Positions 33,035-43,640 of a DNA stretch of 64,000 nt are shown one piece after another. This stretch comes from Hirsutella rhossiliensis (lineage: Eukaryota; Ascomycota; Sordariomycetes; Hypocreales; Ophiocordycipitaceae). Numbering within the stretch: the stretch's first letter is position 1; every line of letters begins with the position of its first letter. A program made the position numbers and the translations under genes. Below the pieces are notes generated by a model. It made no database searches. It saw only the letters and a list, made by a program, of their open reading frames with translations, and was not told the origin of the DNA. The DNA is taken from NCBI RefSeq assembly GCF_020360975.1, contig NW_025408671.1:1178001-1242000 (forward strand), given 5' to 3'.

Positions 33035-34150
33035 TAGCCGGGCGATAGTACGTATCGCTACGTTTTAAGGTCTACTAGATCCTATTATTTAAGTAGGTAA
33101 TTTATAGCGGAACTAGGCGGGACGATCTCTATATATACTAGAGCGCCCCCGGATACTATATATAGGCTCCGTAAAGGAGGATCGGGAGGACGTAGGCCGT
33201 GACCGCCTATTATGCCGACTAGAGAGGGATTCTACGCCGGGTGTTCGAAGGGCTTTAGAGGAACTCTATAACCCTTTTCGCCTTCGTAGCTTACTTCTCT
33301 AGTCTCTATATACGTCCGGAACGAGAGCTTTCCGTTATACTAGACACCGAGCTAACGTAGGTTATATTAAGGCTTCTTTTCTACGGGCCCGTGCTAGACT
33401 AGCGGCAGCGCCTCCTTATATCTAGGTCTCGTAAAATAGATAATTTCTATTTTATTTAGATCGAATACCACGCCGTTACTAGCGCTCTATTAAATAAGCT
33501 TACCCGCTACGCGCGTGGCCCCGGCGGCTATCTCCTATAGAGATCGGCCCTAGATTAGGGTAGCTATATTATCTATATAGCTAAAGTATAAGTTCGGTAA
33601 CCCTATAAAGTAGATAGGCACGGTTATAAAGGAAGAGAATCGGGGAGGTAGGGGAGCCCTACGGCAGCCTATATATTAGGGGGGTCGTTAGCGTCGTTAT
33701 ACCCTCGAGCCGTATTCTAGCCGACCTCCGCTCTATAACGTATCCTGCCTACTAGACCAGGTTCGTCGGCTAGCCCTATTCCCGTAGGCGTAGGAGAAGC
33801 CTATTCCGTAGCACTATATCGAAGGCGCCCTATATATCTATCGTAATAAGCGAGTGACTTCTCCTTAGGTAAGGGCCGTCTCTATATCGCGAATTAATAC
33901 TAGCGCTAGGTCGAGCACTAAATATTTAGGCAGCGGCCCGCGTGCTAGCTATAAATAACTCTTTATATAATAGCGGCCTAGGCTAAGCGGCGGGCTATTA
34001 GTTACTTAGGGCATAGGCATCTAAGCTATTAGTACTACCGACGCTTACCCTTCGGCCGGTATTATTAGCACCTACGTTAGCTTAATCTAGCTAGCGTAAA
34101 TACCTCTAAACTAAACTAAGTATAAAGGCTAAAGTACTTTAAAATGCTCC
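33035..34150 (-). pseudogene. Tad1-like LINE relic, reverse transcriptase (minus strand)
   Basis: Part of a non-LTR retrotransposon ORF2, read on the minus strand. Upstream: FRGIYASQIKLT-like block and MPMPQVTNSPPLSLGRYYIKS near 34,000-34,100, derived from the IPKPGK and YRPISLL region. Then LALVLIRDIETALTQGE. The catalytic box FSYIDNIATL lies at 33,552-33,597 (from FGYVDDIA). It continues as ASNGVVFDLNKIEIIYFTRPR, a block typical of Tad1-clade RT, and QLGVQYNGKLSFRTYIE near 33,340. The 5' part (endonuclease, ORF1) is missing, the common fate of LINEs by 5' truncation. It abuts R1 copy C at its 3' side. Confidence 0.78.
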
Positions 34151-34339
34151 CCTAGAAAAGCACCTTAAACTATTAGTATTCTCTTTACCCTTCTCCTATT
34201 ATTTACCCTCGTAACCCTATTTAAGTAAAAGAACTATAGCATAGGTATAAAGAAAGAAAAGGGGATCCTATAATGCCTAATAAGAGGGTATATATAGAAC
34301 TAGCTAGGCGAGCGACTTAGATAATATTAGAAGGCGTAT

Positions 34340-35000
34340 GCCGTATCTTCTTAAGCCTATATTAAAACCTATAAAAGGCCTCTTAGATATAGGGAAGGCT
34401 CGAACGGGGTCTTGCCCTCGCTAAAGGAGGCCTACTCGCGGAAGCGCTTACTATTATACTAGGTAAAAGAGGTCTAGCGGTACCCGGAATAGATAACGTA
34501 TTCCTCGCACGTTATTACCTTTATACGCTTGTCGGCCCTATAAGGCGCTAGAGGGTTATATAGTTTATCTCGTCCCCTTCTTCCTCGTCTTATCGTCGCG
34601 CTAGGGACCTCGACCGAGTAGTAGGATGCCGCCCCGAGGAGGTTAACCTTAGCCTTCTTATAGTTCCTAGCGGCTTTATCGACGGAGCCGCTAGGCACGA
34701 CGCTATTAAGGGGGTTATCGCTAATAACTAGGTCGGTGTCTATATCTATATTATCCGAGTCTTTAACGTTCTTATATACGTCCTACTATAAGGGCCCTAA
34801 GTAATTATCGACGACGCGGTCGAGGGGGAGCGGCGGAGCGGCGCTAAGTTCGAAGTAGATAAAATAATAGTTACGCGAAACGCCGTAGGGGCGAGCAATA
34901 CGCTATTTACTTAGGTAGCGCCTCTTCGTGCCTTTGCTTTAGGGTGCTTCGAATGCTGCTCGAAAAAGCAATAGGTATCGCGAAGACCGTTACGCTACGT
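34340..35000 (-). pseudogene. Unidentified ORF relic with a 74-codon surviving stretch
   Basis: A minus-strand frame is open at 34,474-34,698 and extends both ways through few RIP-type stops. Readable pieces are LPLDRVVDNYLGPLQ and DSDNIDIDTDLVISDN upstream, then DKAARNYKKAKVNLLGAASYYS, PSATIRRGRRGRDKLYNPLAPYR and VITCEEYVIYSGYR, and FSEGKTPFEPSLYLRGLL downstream. The composition is protein-like and unlike the flanking TEs. No family recognised. It may be a RIPed host gene or TE accessory protein. Confidence 0.45.
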
Positions 35001-35204
35001 AGGCAAAAGTAAAACGCGCTCCGATAAGAGCACTTAACTAACGTATATCTTTCTTCTTAATAGTAGGATAAGTAATATACCTTATCGTAGTATCCTATAT
35101 CTATAGTTGCGATATATATTCCTTCTATAGGACGATAGTAGGTAGCTATAGATAAATATTCGTAAAACCTATAAACTACCTATCTAAGTCTAGGTAGAAA
35201 TAAA

Positions 35205-36450
35205 TTAACGTATTATTACTAGGATAGTATCGAAGTATTCTTAGGTATAGTTAGCGAGAAGAAAATAGGAAAAGGAAGGTAGGAGATAAGGGGTCTCTAA
35301 GTCGTCTATAAGAAAATAACTAAGAGCTAAAACTTATACTACTAAATAGCGTCCTCTTTAAGACTTACTTTAGTAACGCTACTTTTAAGTATATATACCT
35401 AAATACCTATAGTAATACTGCCCTAGCTACGACGGGTAAATAGAGCTTCGAGGTCCTTAATAAGACGTTACTTATAGCTAGCTCTATATTACTCCGAATA
35501 CTACTTCGTTTAGGGTTTATATATAGTAGGTCTATATATATTAGCGCGTGCTATAGTATCTATAGGAGTATCCTTATAAATATAGATCGTAGCTTAGCTA
35601 TATTTTACGCCTCTATATATATAGAGTTAGTTAGTTTAGTAATACTAGCCTCTAAGTTATAGCTAGGATATAAGGGAGTACTTATAAAATACTACCTATA
35701 GTGCTACCCCTCTTCTTAAAATAGTTACCTTACGTAAGGATATAGACGTTATTATTCTTTAAGGAGCTATACCGGTAGCCGGAACCCTCTCCCGCTATAA
35801 GGAACGGTGTTCCTACTATAAATAAAGTAGCTATAATATACTCTCCCGATTATATAAGCTAATAAGTAGTATATTAATTATAGATAAAATCTTATCCTAT
35901 AAAGTAAGAATCGCTCGTTATTTTATATGTTATTATGTATTAAACGGGTTGCCGGTTATAGTATAATCGGGAATCGAAGGAATAGAGCTAGCTTAGAATA
36001 CTAGCTAAGACCTCTTAAGAATACCGGCACGACTAACCTCCTTTAAACACGAATATTAATAGAACTAAGACACTTCTAGATTTACTTAAGGTATTATAGA
36101 ATTTCCTAGTCTTAGGGCTATATAGCAGCCTAAATCTAGTCCCGAAAGGTTCTTCCGTTTAGCTATAATTATCTATATAAGATAGCATGTCCGCTAGTAG
36201 ATAGATAGAGAATTATTAACTTTAATACCTCTTCTATATACTAATATATTACTAATAAATTCTATTGAAAATCCTACCTTATACTCCTTCTTCCCCTTTA
36301 TTATATAGTCTTACGTAATTCCTTAATTTCCTAAAATTCCGCTTTTGCTTATATACCTTAAGACCCGCTTTATACCTTCTTAAGATAGTTACTATACTTA
36401 GCAACGGTTAAATATTAATGCCTCTATAAGTCGCCGCGCTATAGCTAAAA
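35205..36450 (+). repeat. Dispersed repeat R2, copy 2, split by a solo LTR
   Basis: Same landmarks as 28,110-28,830, in the same order. It is interrupted between 35,795 and 36,364 by a solo Copia-1 LTR with a clean 5-bp duplication, which allows the R2 sequence to be joined without loss. Confidence 0.75.
35796..36363 (+). mobile_element. Solo LTR of Copia-1
   Basis: 568 bp, the same length as both Copia-1 LTRs and matching them throughout (TATAAGGAACGGTGTTCC start, AAGA end). The flanks are CCCGC on both sides (35,791-35,795 and 36,364-36,368). This is the expected product of recombination between the two LTRs of a full element. It is more RIPed than the LTRs at 41,894 and 47,180. Confidence 0.94.
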
Positions 36451-37110
36451 TACGCCTTTACTAGCTATAAGGCAGCTAGTAAGCACTCCTACCTTATAAG
36501 ATAGATACCTCTATAAGATAGCTATATACCTAATAAGGACTAAGATATAATAGGTCTAAAGTTTACTATAGTAGGATATCTATTAAAGGGATTAAAGCCC
36601 CTCGCGCTTAATAATGCTCCTCTATCGCTAGATAACGCCGGCCTACGCTAGCCCCTAGTAAACGGCATCGCCTCCTAAGGTTCTACCGACTATTGGGGAT
36701 AACCTAATATACCTATAAGCTTAAATCTAAGCTACGACGAATATATATATATCTCCTATATAATATCGACGAATAAAAGATAATGCTTAATAGGCATATA
36801 TATAGCGACCGTTAGTATTAATCTTAGACCTATCTAGTCCTAAACCGCGGTAATAAGCTCTTTATACCTACGACCGTATATACTAAGGTATTAGGCTATA
36901 AGACCTATATCTAGCGTCTATAAAAAATAAGTCTTTATATAGGTTATCGCGAGCTAGGCATACTCCCTTATATTCTTACTTTCTTAGCGTTAATTATTAA
37001 GGAATTCGCTATATATAATACACGGCCGCTAATAAGGGCGTTTAGTACTACGCTTAGCGCGAGCTAATAGAGGCGATAGCGCCTAACCCTATAGACGAGG
37101 CGCGACTAAC
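36451..37110. other. RIPed sequence before the LINE ORF1
   Basis: No motif recognised. The right part may be the 5' UTR of the plus-strand LINE. Confidence 0.45.
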
Positions 37111-38560
37111 GTCCTAAGAATAGGAGCCGATAACTCCTACGAACGCTTTTAGATTTAAAGAAACGCTCCTTTAGTAGTCCCCCCGCGACGGTCTTACTAA
37201 ACTATAGTTACGACGATACGTATAGTAACCCGACGGCTCTCTATTCGGTTCTACGAGCTATAACCGCGCTAACACCGACATCGACTAGTAAGATACTATA
37301 ATAAGAGACATAGTAGACGAAGCTAAGACTAATAAACCGGACGACCTACCCGAGGCTCGAGGCCTAGTAGTAACGGTTGCTTACGCGGCGGAGACTTATC
37401 GCTAGCTAGATAGAAGTATAGCAGGCAAAGCTAGCTATCTTCCGCGCATTTAGCACCGCCTTCGACCGGATAACCGCCTAGTTTACCTTAGGCCACGCGC
37501 TTAACTTCGCTAAGGACTTCTCGCGCGGCTTCCTTAGCTACTTAACGGCGCGCCTATACGCGCGGGCAAGAACACTAATAACTGCCACGGAAAAGACGGG
37601 GCGGCTGCCGCAGCGACCTACGCCGCTATAGCCTAGAAGGGGATAGCGCAGCTAGGGGGCTGCCCCTGCCGGCCAGCCCCGACCCATAATTTCGGAAGGC
37701 CCTACACGTCTAGCCGCCACGTAGCTAAGACGCTCAATCTTAGCATAGAACGCATGCTATAAGTCGCCCGAGTAATAACCGGATGGGCTATTCGTGTTTT
37801 AGACCGGGAGGCGAGGGACTTGCTAATTAAAAGGCAGAGCGACTAGGCGGCCTGCCTCGGAGCCGAAGCGGTTAAAGGCTTCTAGAAGTAGCATACTTAT
37901 ACGGTGGCCGACTGCCCTAGGCAGCTCACGAATATCTAGGGGTCTATAGTAGACTATAGCTAAGCTATTAGAGAAGAGATTAAGCTGCGGATAGGCGTAG
38001 AACTAGTAGACGTTTACGAAGCTAAAATATACGCCGAGGGCTTAGACTAGCCTACCGTGACGATAATTATATCGTTTAAGGAGGCTATATAGGAGAGATA
38101 GCGACTCTTCGGCACTAACTTAGCCGATTAGCGCGACCGATTACTAAGAACCCCCGACCTACCTAATATAATAATTGCTAGGACTACTACTCCCGCTTTA
38201 TCTGCGACTAAAAATAGGCGTGCCGACGCTATAGCGGAAAAGACTATTATAGTGACGACTATAATCGCCCGGAGAGGTGCGCGAACTGCTTTAGGCCCTT
38301 CTAGGCAGACTATAAGGAGTGCCCTGCCAGACCTAGGCGCTCACACGGCCAACTCGTGCGGCTGGCGCCAACCACCTCTCTCTAGCCATCCTAAGGACCG
38401 ACCCCTTTACCCTATGTAAGAGCCGTCGAGGCCCGCTAGATAAAGCGGCCACCTCCCTCTAGCGCGTAAGCGCCCGACCCTACGGCGCTTCTTCTACTTT
38501 AGGACGAGATAGTGGTCGCAACAGACAGCCCTAAGTCTCCTAAAAAGAGACGTCGGCAGA
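37111..38560 (+). pseudogene. Tad1-like LINE ORF1 (gag-like) relic
   Basis: RNA-binding ORF1 protein of a non-LTR retrotransposon. Readable blocks: TTPTNAFRFKETLLQQ-like near 37,140; DLPEARGLVVTVAYAAETYR near 37,340; KGIAQLGG; RVITGWAIRVLDREARDLL near 37,765; YTVADCPRQLTNI; REEIKLRIGVELVDVYEAKIY near 37,970. A zinc knuckle near 38,263-38,320 reads RCANCFRPF*ADYKECPARP, which fits the CCHC-type knuckle of Tad1-clade gag. RIP is clearly weaker in 37,560-38,600, where CA and TG are common. The start codon cannot be fixed. Confidence 0.75.
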
Positions 38561-39655
38561 GCACGCGCCCGGATCCCTATATGTAATAGGTCAGGTCCCC
38601 GAGACAACGAAGCCGCGATAGGAGGACGATCCGAGCTCTCTAGGCTAACGTAGCAAAAGCAGGGCCTTATTATAGCATGGCCTTACGACTAGCAGAAATA
38701 GAAGATTACGATATCGTGCTTATTTAGGAACCGAACGTTTAGATAGAAAAAGAGAGCGGGATATATAGGATCTAGATACTAGGCTTTCTATGCCTTTATA
38801 CTAAAACGAGCATAGGATCTAAACTAGGCCCCGAGGGTAATATCTTATGCCTATAACGATGCGAAGTAGCGTCTAGGGCAATACTATTAACCTTGCCTTT
38901 ACTAATATTCCCTCCGCTAACGCGCTTATAGAAGACTACCTCTTTATAGGCTCGATAACTTTACGATTAGTATTACGCTCCCTAGCGGGACTCTCCTACC
39001 TACGAGAATAGCTAGACTAAGGGTAAGCTCGGAGGAAAAGATAAAGCTATTTAAAGAACTTATAGTAGCTAGGGTCGTAGAGCTACCCCGACCGGCAGCT
39101 AGGCCCCGGTACCTAGGGAGACTGGCCGAGGCACTATCTCGCCTACTTTAAGAAGCAGCTAATACCGCGGGCCGGCGGCCTAGAAAGAATATAAGAGGCA
39201 CCGCTTAGTAGAACGACGAGTATGCCGCCGCAGCGGTAGAACTAAGAGCGATAAGAAGGATATTTCCTATAGGGCACGGCAGGCACGTCTAGGTAGCCCG
39301 ACGGGGCCTACGCTAAGCGGTCCGGCGAGCTAAGAGACGCTTCTAGTAGAGGATCTTAGAAGGCGCCGAGAGCAACTAGGATATCTATAAGGTTATGCGG
39401 TGGTCGAGAAGGCCGAGTCCGTTCCGGGCCCCGCCTATATAAGTAGGCGGGGCGGTCTACGAAACTTAGACGGAAAAGGCGGACGCACTTCGTATAGAGA
39501 CTAGAGAGGCGCGCGGCCGTAGACGATATCCTAGACCCCTAGGCTCCGGAGGTACGGGCCCCGTATAGAGCCGTTAACTATAGCGTTACGCTAGCCGACG
39601 CGGCGTATACCTATACGTTTACCGGGAATACCTCCCCGGAATTCGACGGTATTAA
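38561..39655 (+). pseudogene. Tad1-like LINE ORF2 relic: endonuclease, cut before the RT
   Basis: APE-type endonuclease start near 38,650-38,760: ANVAKAGPY, MALRLAEIEDYDIVLI*EPN, matching the N-(x)-N and Q-E-P motifs of LINE endonucleases (Gln changed to stop). The linker follows with WNDECAAAAVE-like, KVMRWSRRPSPFRAPPI, VGGAVYET and RALRIETREARG-like blocks to about 39,510. It ends with YTFTGNTSPEFDGI near 39,610-39,655, just where the RT fingers should begin. The RT is absent. Loss of the 3' part is unusual for LINEs, which mostly lose 5' sequence, and points to a later deletion or rearrangement. Confidence 0.75.
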
Positions 39656-39777
39656 AATAGATAAGGTTATATATTAAAAGAAGTAGCGAAAAACGATTAA
39701 GGAAATCTATATCCTAAATATAAAGGAGCTAGTCTATAAATAGCTTAGTCGATAGTCTATACGCGCTATCTACCGGT

Positions 39778-39892
39778 AACTTAGGGCAGCTTAGGTTAGC
39801 TTAGGCGGTATGCTCGGGTAGCTTAGGGTAGCTTAGGCCTAGCTCTAGTAGGCTTAGGGTAGCTTAGAGTAGCTTAGGCGGTACTTAGGAGA
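39778..39892. repeat. Degenerate tandem repeat of AGCTTAGGGT-like units
   Basis: About ten units of 8-11 bases built around AGCTTAGG(G) spread over 115 bp. The repeat contains TTAGGG four times but is not a telomere array, because spacing and sequence vary. Confidence 0.75.
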
Positions 39893-41888
39893 AGGTGAAT
39901 TTTCGAGGGGCAGATTTAGGTTACTCTATATAATATTTACGTAGGAGAGAAATATCTAAGGCTTATAGACGCCGAAGCTTTAAGAGAATTCTCGCCGCTA
40001 GCTCCTCTTTATAGGAGACTAAATACTTTATAGCTCTATCGAGAAGAGGTAAGCTAATAGCGAGCTTTAAGTAACTAACGCTCTAAGATATATAGTACTA
40101 TATTCGCCCGATAAATATTTATTTATATTATCCGTTATACTACTATATAATAAGAGAGGGCTAAGCTAAATTATTATATAGGTTAAATAGTTTATACTAC
40201 TTTTCTCTACTTATTTTACGCTATTATTATTTAACTATAGTCGTCGTCCGATTAAGCTTTAAAGCAATCTAGGGCTCTAACTTATTCTCCTTCTTCTATA
40301 CTCTTAGCCGACGTTCTTTTAGCGCGGACTACCGGCGGCGCTTAGTAAACGCCTTTCTTCTACTACTTCTAGCGCTTAGAGAATTATCGCTACTAGATAT
40401 ACCCTTATTACCCTTATCGCGATTCTTATCGGTGCGACTTAGAGACTCTTTATTAGAAGTTTCTATATAACTATTCTCTAGACTTATAGGCCGTTTACGT
40501 AAGTTCTAATACCGCTTTAGGGTATTACTTACGGGCTAGCTACGCTATACCTTGCTCGAAATATCCTTAGGTAATAGGTTATATAGTAAGGATAGTACTT
40601 CGAAAAGAGCTATATAGAAAATTACGTATAATTTATATTATTTAGTTTGCCCTATCTCCTATACTTCGCTAAACGGTACTACTAAGCGGGGCCTAACTTA
40701 GGGCGACTATAGTATACTAGGTAGGCGAGGTTAACTCGTCGTCGTATTTCTATATAAATAAAAAGCGAGTTTATTTAAAGGCTAATTTAAAGAAAACGTA
40801 ATAGCGTTTAAGCGTAAGCTTAGAGGACTAATAGGGCCGCCCCGATACGCCGTCGCTAAATAGGAGCCGCCTATAGGATAGTAGGCTAGTACCTTTATAG
40901 CTAATCGATTATTATAGTATTTATTACCGTAGCTACTATTAATATTATAAGTCTATAATAGTCTAGGAACCCGGTCTTAAGTATTAATTGCACCGTCGAC
41001 TAGTATCGAGGCAACCTTATAAACGCTTAGCTAATATAGTAAAGTACTATATTTAGTAGTAGAGGGCAACTTTAGTCTCTTTACTTCCTATAAATTATTA
41101 GGGCTACTACTATCCTAGCTATCTCTTAGTAGTCGCTTTATCTACTCGAAAATTAGTATAATATCTTACTATTAGCCTATATCTAGCTAGCTTTAGTAGC
41201 CCGTATTATTATCGAGGAGGCTCTCTAGAGATAAACTCTTAGTATTAGCGGGTGCTAAAGTAGATATACTAGAAGCTACTAAGGAAATAAGGATATAGCG
41301 GCGACCTCTACGCTAGTTAACGCCGGGCCTTAAAAGGTCTAGCGACTATATCGTGGTACTAGCCTTAGGCTAGGTTAACGCTATTTATACTATATCGCTA
41401 TCGGTAAAATTAATAATAGGATCTAATACCGGTGCTAAAGAGGCTAGGTCTATTAGTATTAGAGATATCTTAGTAGCCCCCTTATCCCCTTCCTCGATAT
41501 CTTCCGTCCTTAAGTTAGAACCTAAATAGTATTTTATTAGTTTCGTAACTTCGATAATACTCTAGGATATAATTACCTAGGATTGCTTATAGATTACCTA
41601 CCCTAAGTTAAGGTATAGGGATAGATAAATTACTAAAGTATTCGTTGATATCTTTACTATTAGCACTAAAAGTATAATATATATCTATATACTTTAAGAT
41701 AGATTATATATCGTTAGACTAAGCGAGGCTAGCTAAATCGAGCGTTATTATATCCTTCTAGTCTTAAGGATATTAGCTGTAATTTAACGTCTCTAGCGGA
41801 ATTTTTATTCTATAATATACCGTTTATCTTTAAGAAGCCCTTTATATTAGATTATAAAAATTAGCCTTTACCGCGAGCTTCTACCTAT
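39893..41888. other. RIPed sequence with an unidentified minus-strand ORF relic
   Basis: On the minus strand at about 40,230-40,640 a frame with RIP-type stops reads LFEVLSLLYNLLPKDIS, then SLSRTDKNRDKGNKGISSSD, SARSSRRKAFTKRRR, ERRLRV*KKENKLEP and IALKLNRTT: a basic, Ser-rich, possibly coiled-coil segment. No family recognised. Nothing assignable in 40,780-41,888. Confidence 0.4.
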
Positions 41889-41893
41889 ATAAT
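41889..41893. repeat. Target-site duplication of Copia-1, left (ATAAT)
   Basis: ATAAT before the 5' LTR; same at 47,748-47,752. Confidence 0.85.
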
Positions 41894-42461
41894 TATAAGG
41901 AACGGTGTTCCTACTATAAATAAAGCAGCTATAATATACTCTCCCGATTATATAAGCTAATAAGTAGTATATTAATTATAGACAAAATCTTATCCTATAG
42001 AGTAAGAATCGCTCGTTATTTTATATATTATTATATATTAAGCGGGTTGCCGGTTATCGTATAATCGGGAATCGAAGGAATAGAGCTAGCTTAGAATGCT
42101 AGCTAAGACCTCTTAAGAATACCGGCACGACCAACCTCCTCTAAACACGAATATTAGTAGAACCAAGACACTTCTAGATTTACTCGAGATATCACGGAAT
42201 TCCCTAGTCTTAGGGCTATACGGCAGCCTAAATCTGGTCCCGAAAGCTTCTTCCGTTCAGCTACAATTATCTATATAAGACAGCATGTCCGCTGGTAGAT
42301 AGATAGAGAATTATTAACTTTAACACCTCTTCTATATACTAATATACTACTAATAAATTCCGTTGAAAATCCTACCTTATACTCCTTCTTCCCCTCTATC
42401 ACGTAGTCTTATATAATTCCTTAATTTCCTAAAATTCCGCTTTTGCTTATATACCTTTAGA
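41894..42461 (+). repeat. Copia-1 5' LTR
   Basis: 568 bp, starting TATAAGGAACGG (RIPed TGTAAGG) and ending CCTTTAGA directly before the primer site. Pairs with 47,180-47,747 and 35,796-36,363. Confidence 0.94.
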
Positions 42462-42475
42462 GGTTATAAGCCCGG
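42462..42475 (+). promoter_or_regulatory. Copia-1 primer-binding site, initiator tRNA-Met anticodon arm type
   Basis: GGTTATAAGCCCGG follows the LTR without a gap. With one RIP-type change (GAG to AAG) it becomes complementary to the anticodon arm of initiator tRNA-Met (GGGCTCATAACC). Drosophila copia is known to prime from such an internal half-tRNA site. Confidence 0.7.
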
Positions 42476-42725
42476 CTTGCTCCTTTTAAGCTAGGAAATC
42501 AACTACTTATACCTTTGAAATTCCTTGTCGAAATACCCGATTAAAATTCCTTTCGAAAATCCCCCTAACGACTTTTTCTACCTTCCTACGCTCTTAAACT
42601 CCCGCCTAGACTTCTCGATCCCTACGAACGAAATAATACCGAATTTATATAAAATAGGTAGATAGAAAGAATATAAATTCTCTAGACTTAAGGGAAATTC
42701 AAATTATACTCTTTAGACTACGAGG

Positions 42726-43640
42726 ATGAGAGCTATCCTTACTAAGGAAAAGCTTATCGCTACCTTAGAGTAAGAAAATTATATAAAGACTATAGAAGCT
42801 TTATCCTAGATTTTTCTTTAAGTCGAAGATAGCCCTTTAATGCAAATTAAGCATTTAATAAATGCTAAAGCTGCTTAGGATAAGCTTATAAAGCTATATA
42901 ATCCGTTGAATTTCTCGTCGAATTATTTGCTTATAAAGCAGCTCTTTAATCTTAGTCCCTCGGGCTCTAATTTAGAGAAATACCTTTATAAGGTAAAAGA
43001 AATCTACGAGGATTTAAAATCCCGTAATATAGAAATTCTAGAAGTTATCCTTATAGCATGGATTCTTAATTGCCTTAATAAGGAATTTAGAAGCTATATT
43101 ATAAATATTACGTAGAGCCTTAGGTATGATTCTACGGCGTTTACCCTCGAATCCCTAACAGCTAGTCTTTTAGACGAAGCTAGAAGAATAGAGGATATAG
43201 ATGAATCTTCGGAGAAAGCCTTCCTAACACGAAGGAAGCCTTAGAAATCCCATAGAAATTCTACGGATACTCCTTATTATAAGGAATGCAAAAAACCAGG
43301 GCATTTTATAGCAAATTGCTATAAATTATACCCGAATAAGGCTCCCGCTTATTAGGTATTAAATAAAGGAAAAAGGGACGATAGGACTCGAATTTCTAAG
43401 AAGAGAAAATCTTCTTCTTCTTCTTCCTCTAAGAAGAAATCCCCTTCTAGTAGCATTTCTACTACTAATAAAAGAAGGAAGGCTTAAATTACCGAGCTAG
43501 AGTCCGATTTAGAAGATAGTAATAAGGTCTTAAATATAGCTTCGTAAGAAAATATAGACTTAGATATCGACCTTATAGACCTTTCTAGGGCTCCGACCCC
43601 TATATAAACGTCTAAGGATTTAGAGGTAATTTTAACCTCT
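42726..43640 (+). pseudogene. Copia-1 gag relic
   Basis: Capsid/nucleocapsid part. ATG 42,726 opens MRAILTKEKLIATLE. A stretch free of stops at 42,906-43,115 reads FSSNYLLIKQLFNLSPSG, KVKEIYEDLKSRNIEI and WILNCLNKEFRSYI, which fits the Copia-type Gag (UBN2-like) fold. The zinc knuckle near 43,278-43,324 reads YYKECKKPGHFIANC, with the first cysteine changed to tyrosine. A Ser/Lys-rich tail (KKRKSSSSSSSKKKS) follows. Its boundary with pol is not fixed. Confidence 0.8.

Noticed and set aside
39778..39892. Interstitial telomere
   Set aside because: The units vary from 8 to 11 bases and most are AGCTTAGG, not a regular TTAGGG array.
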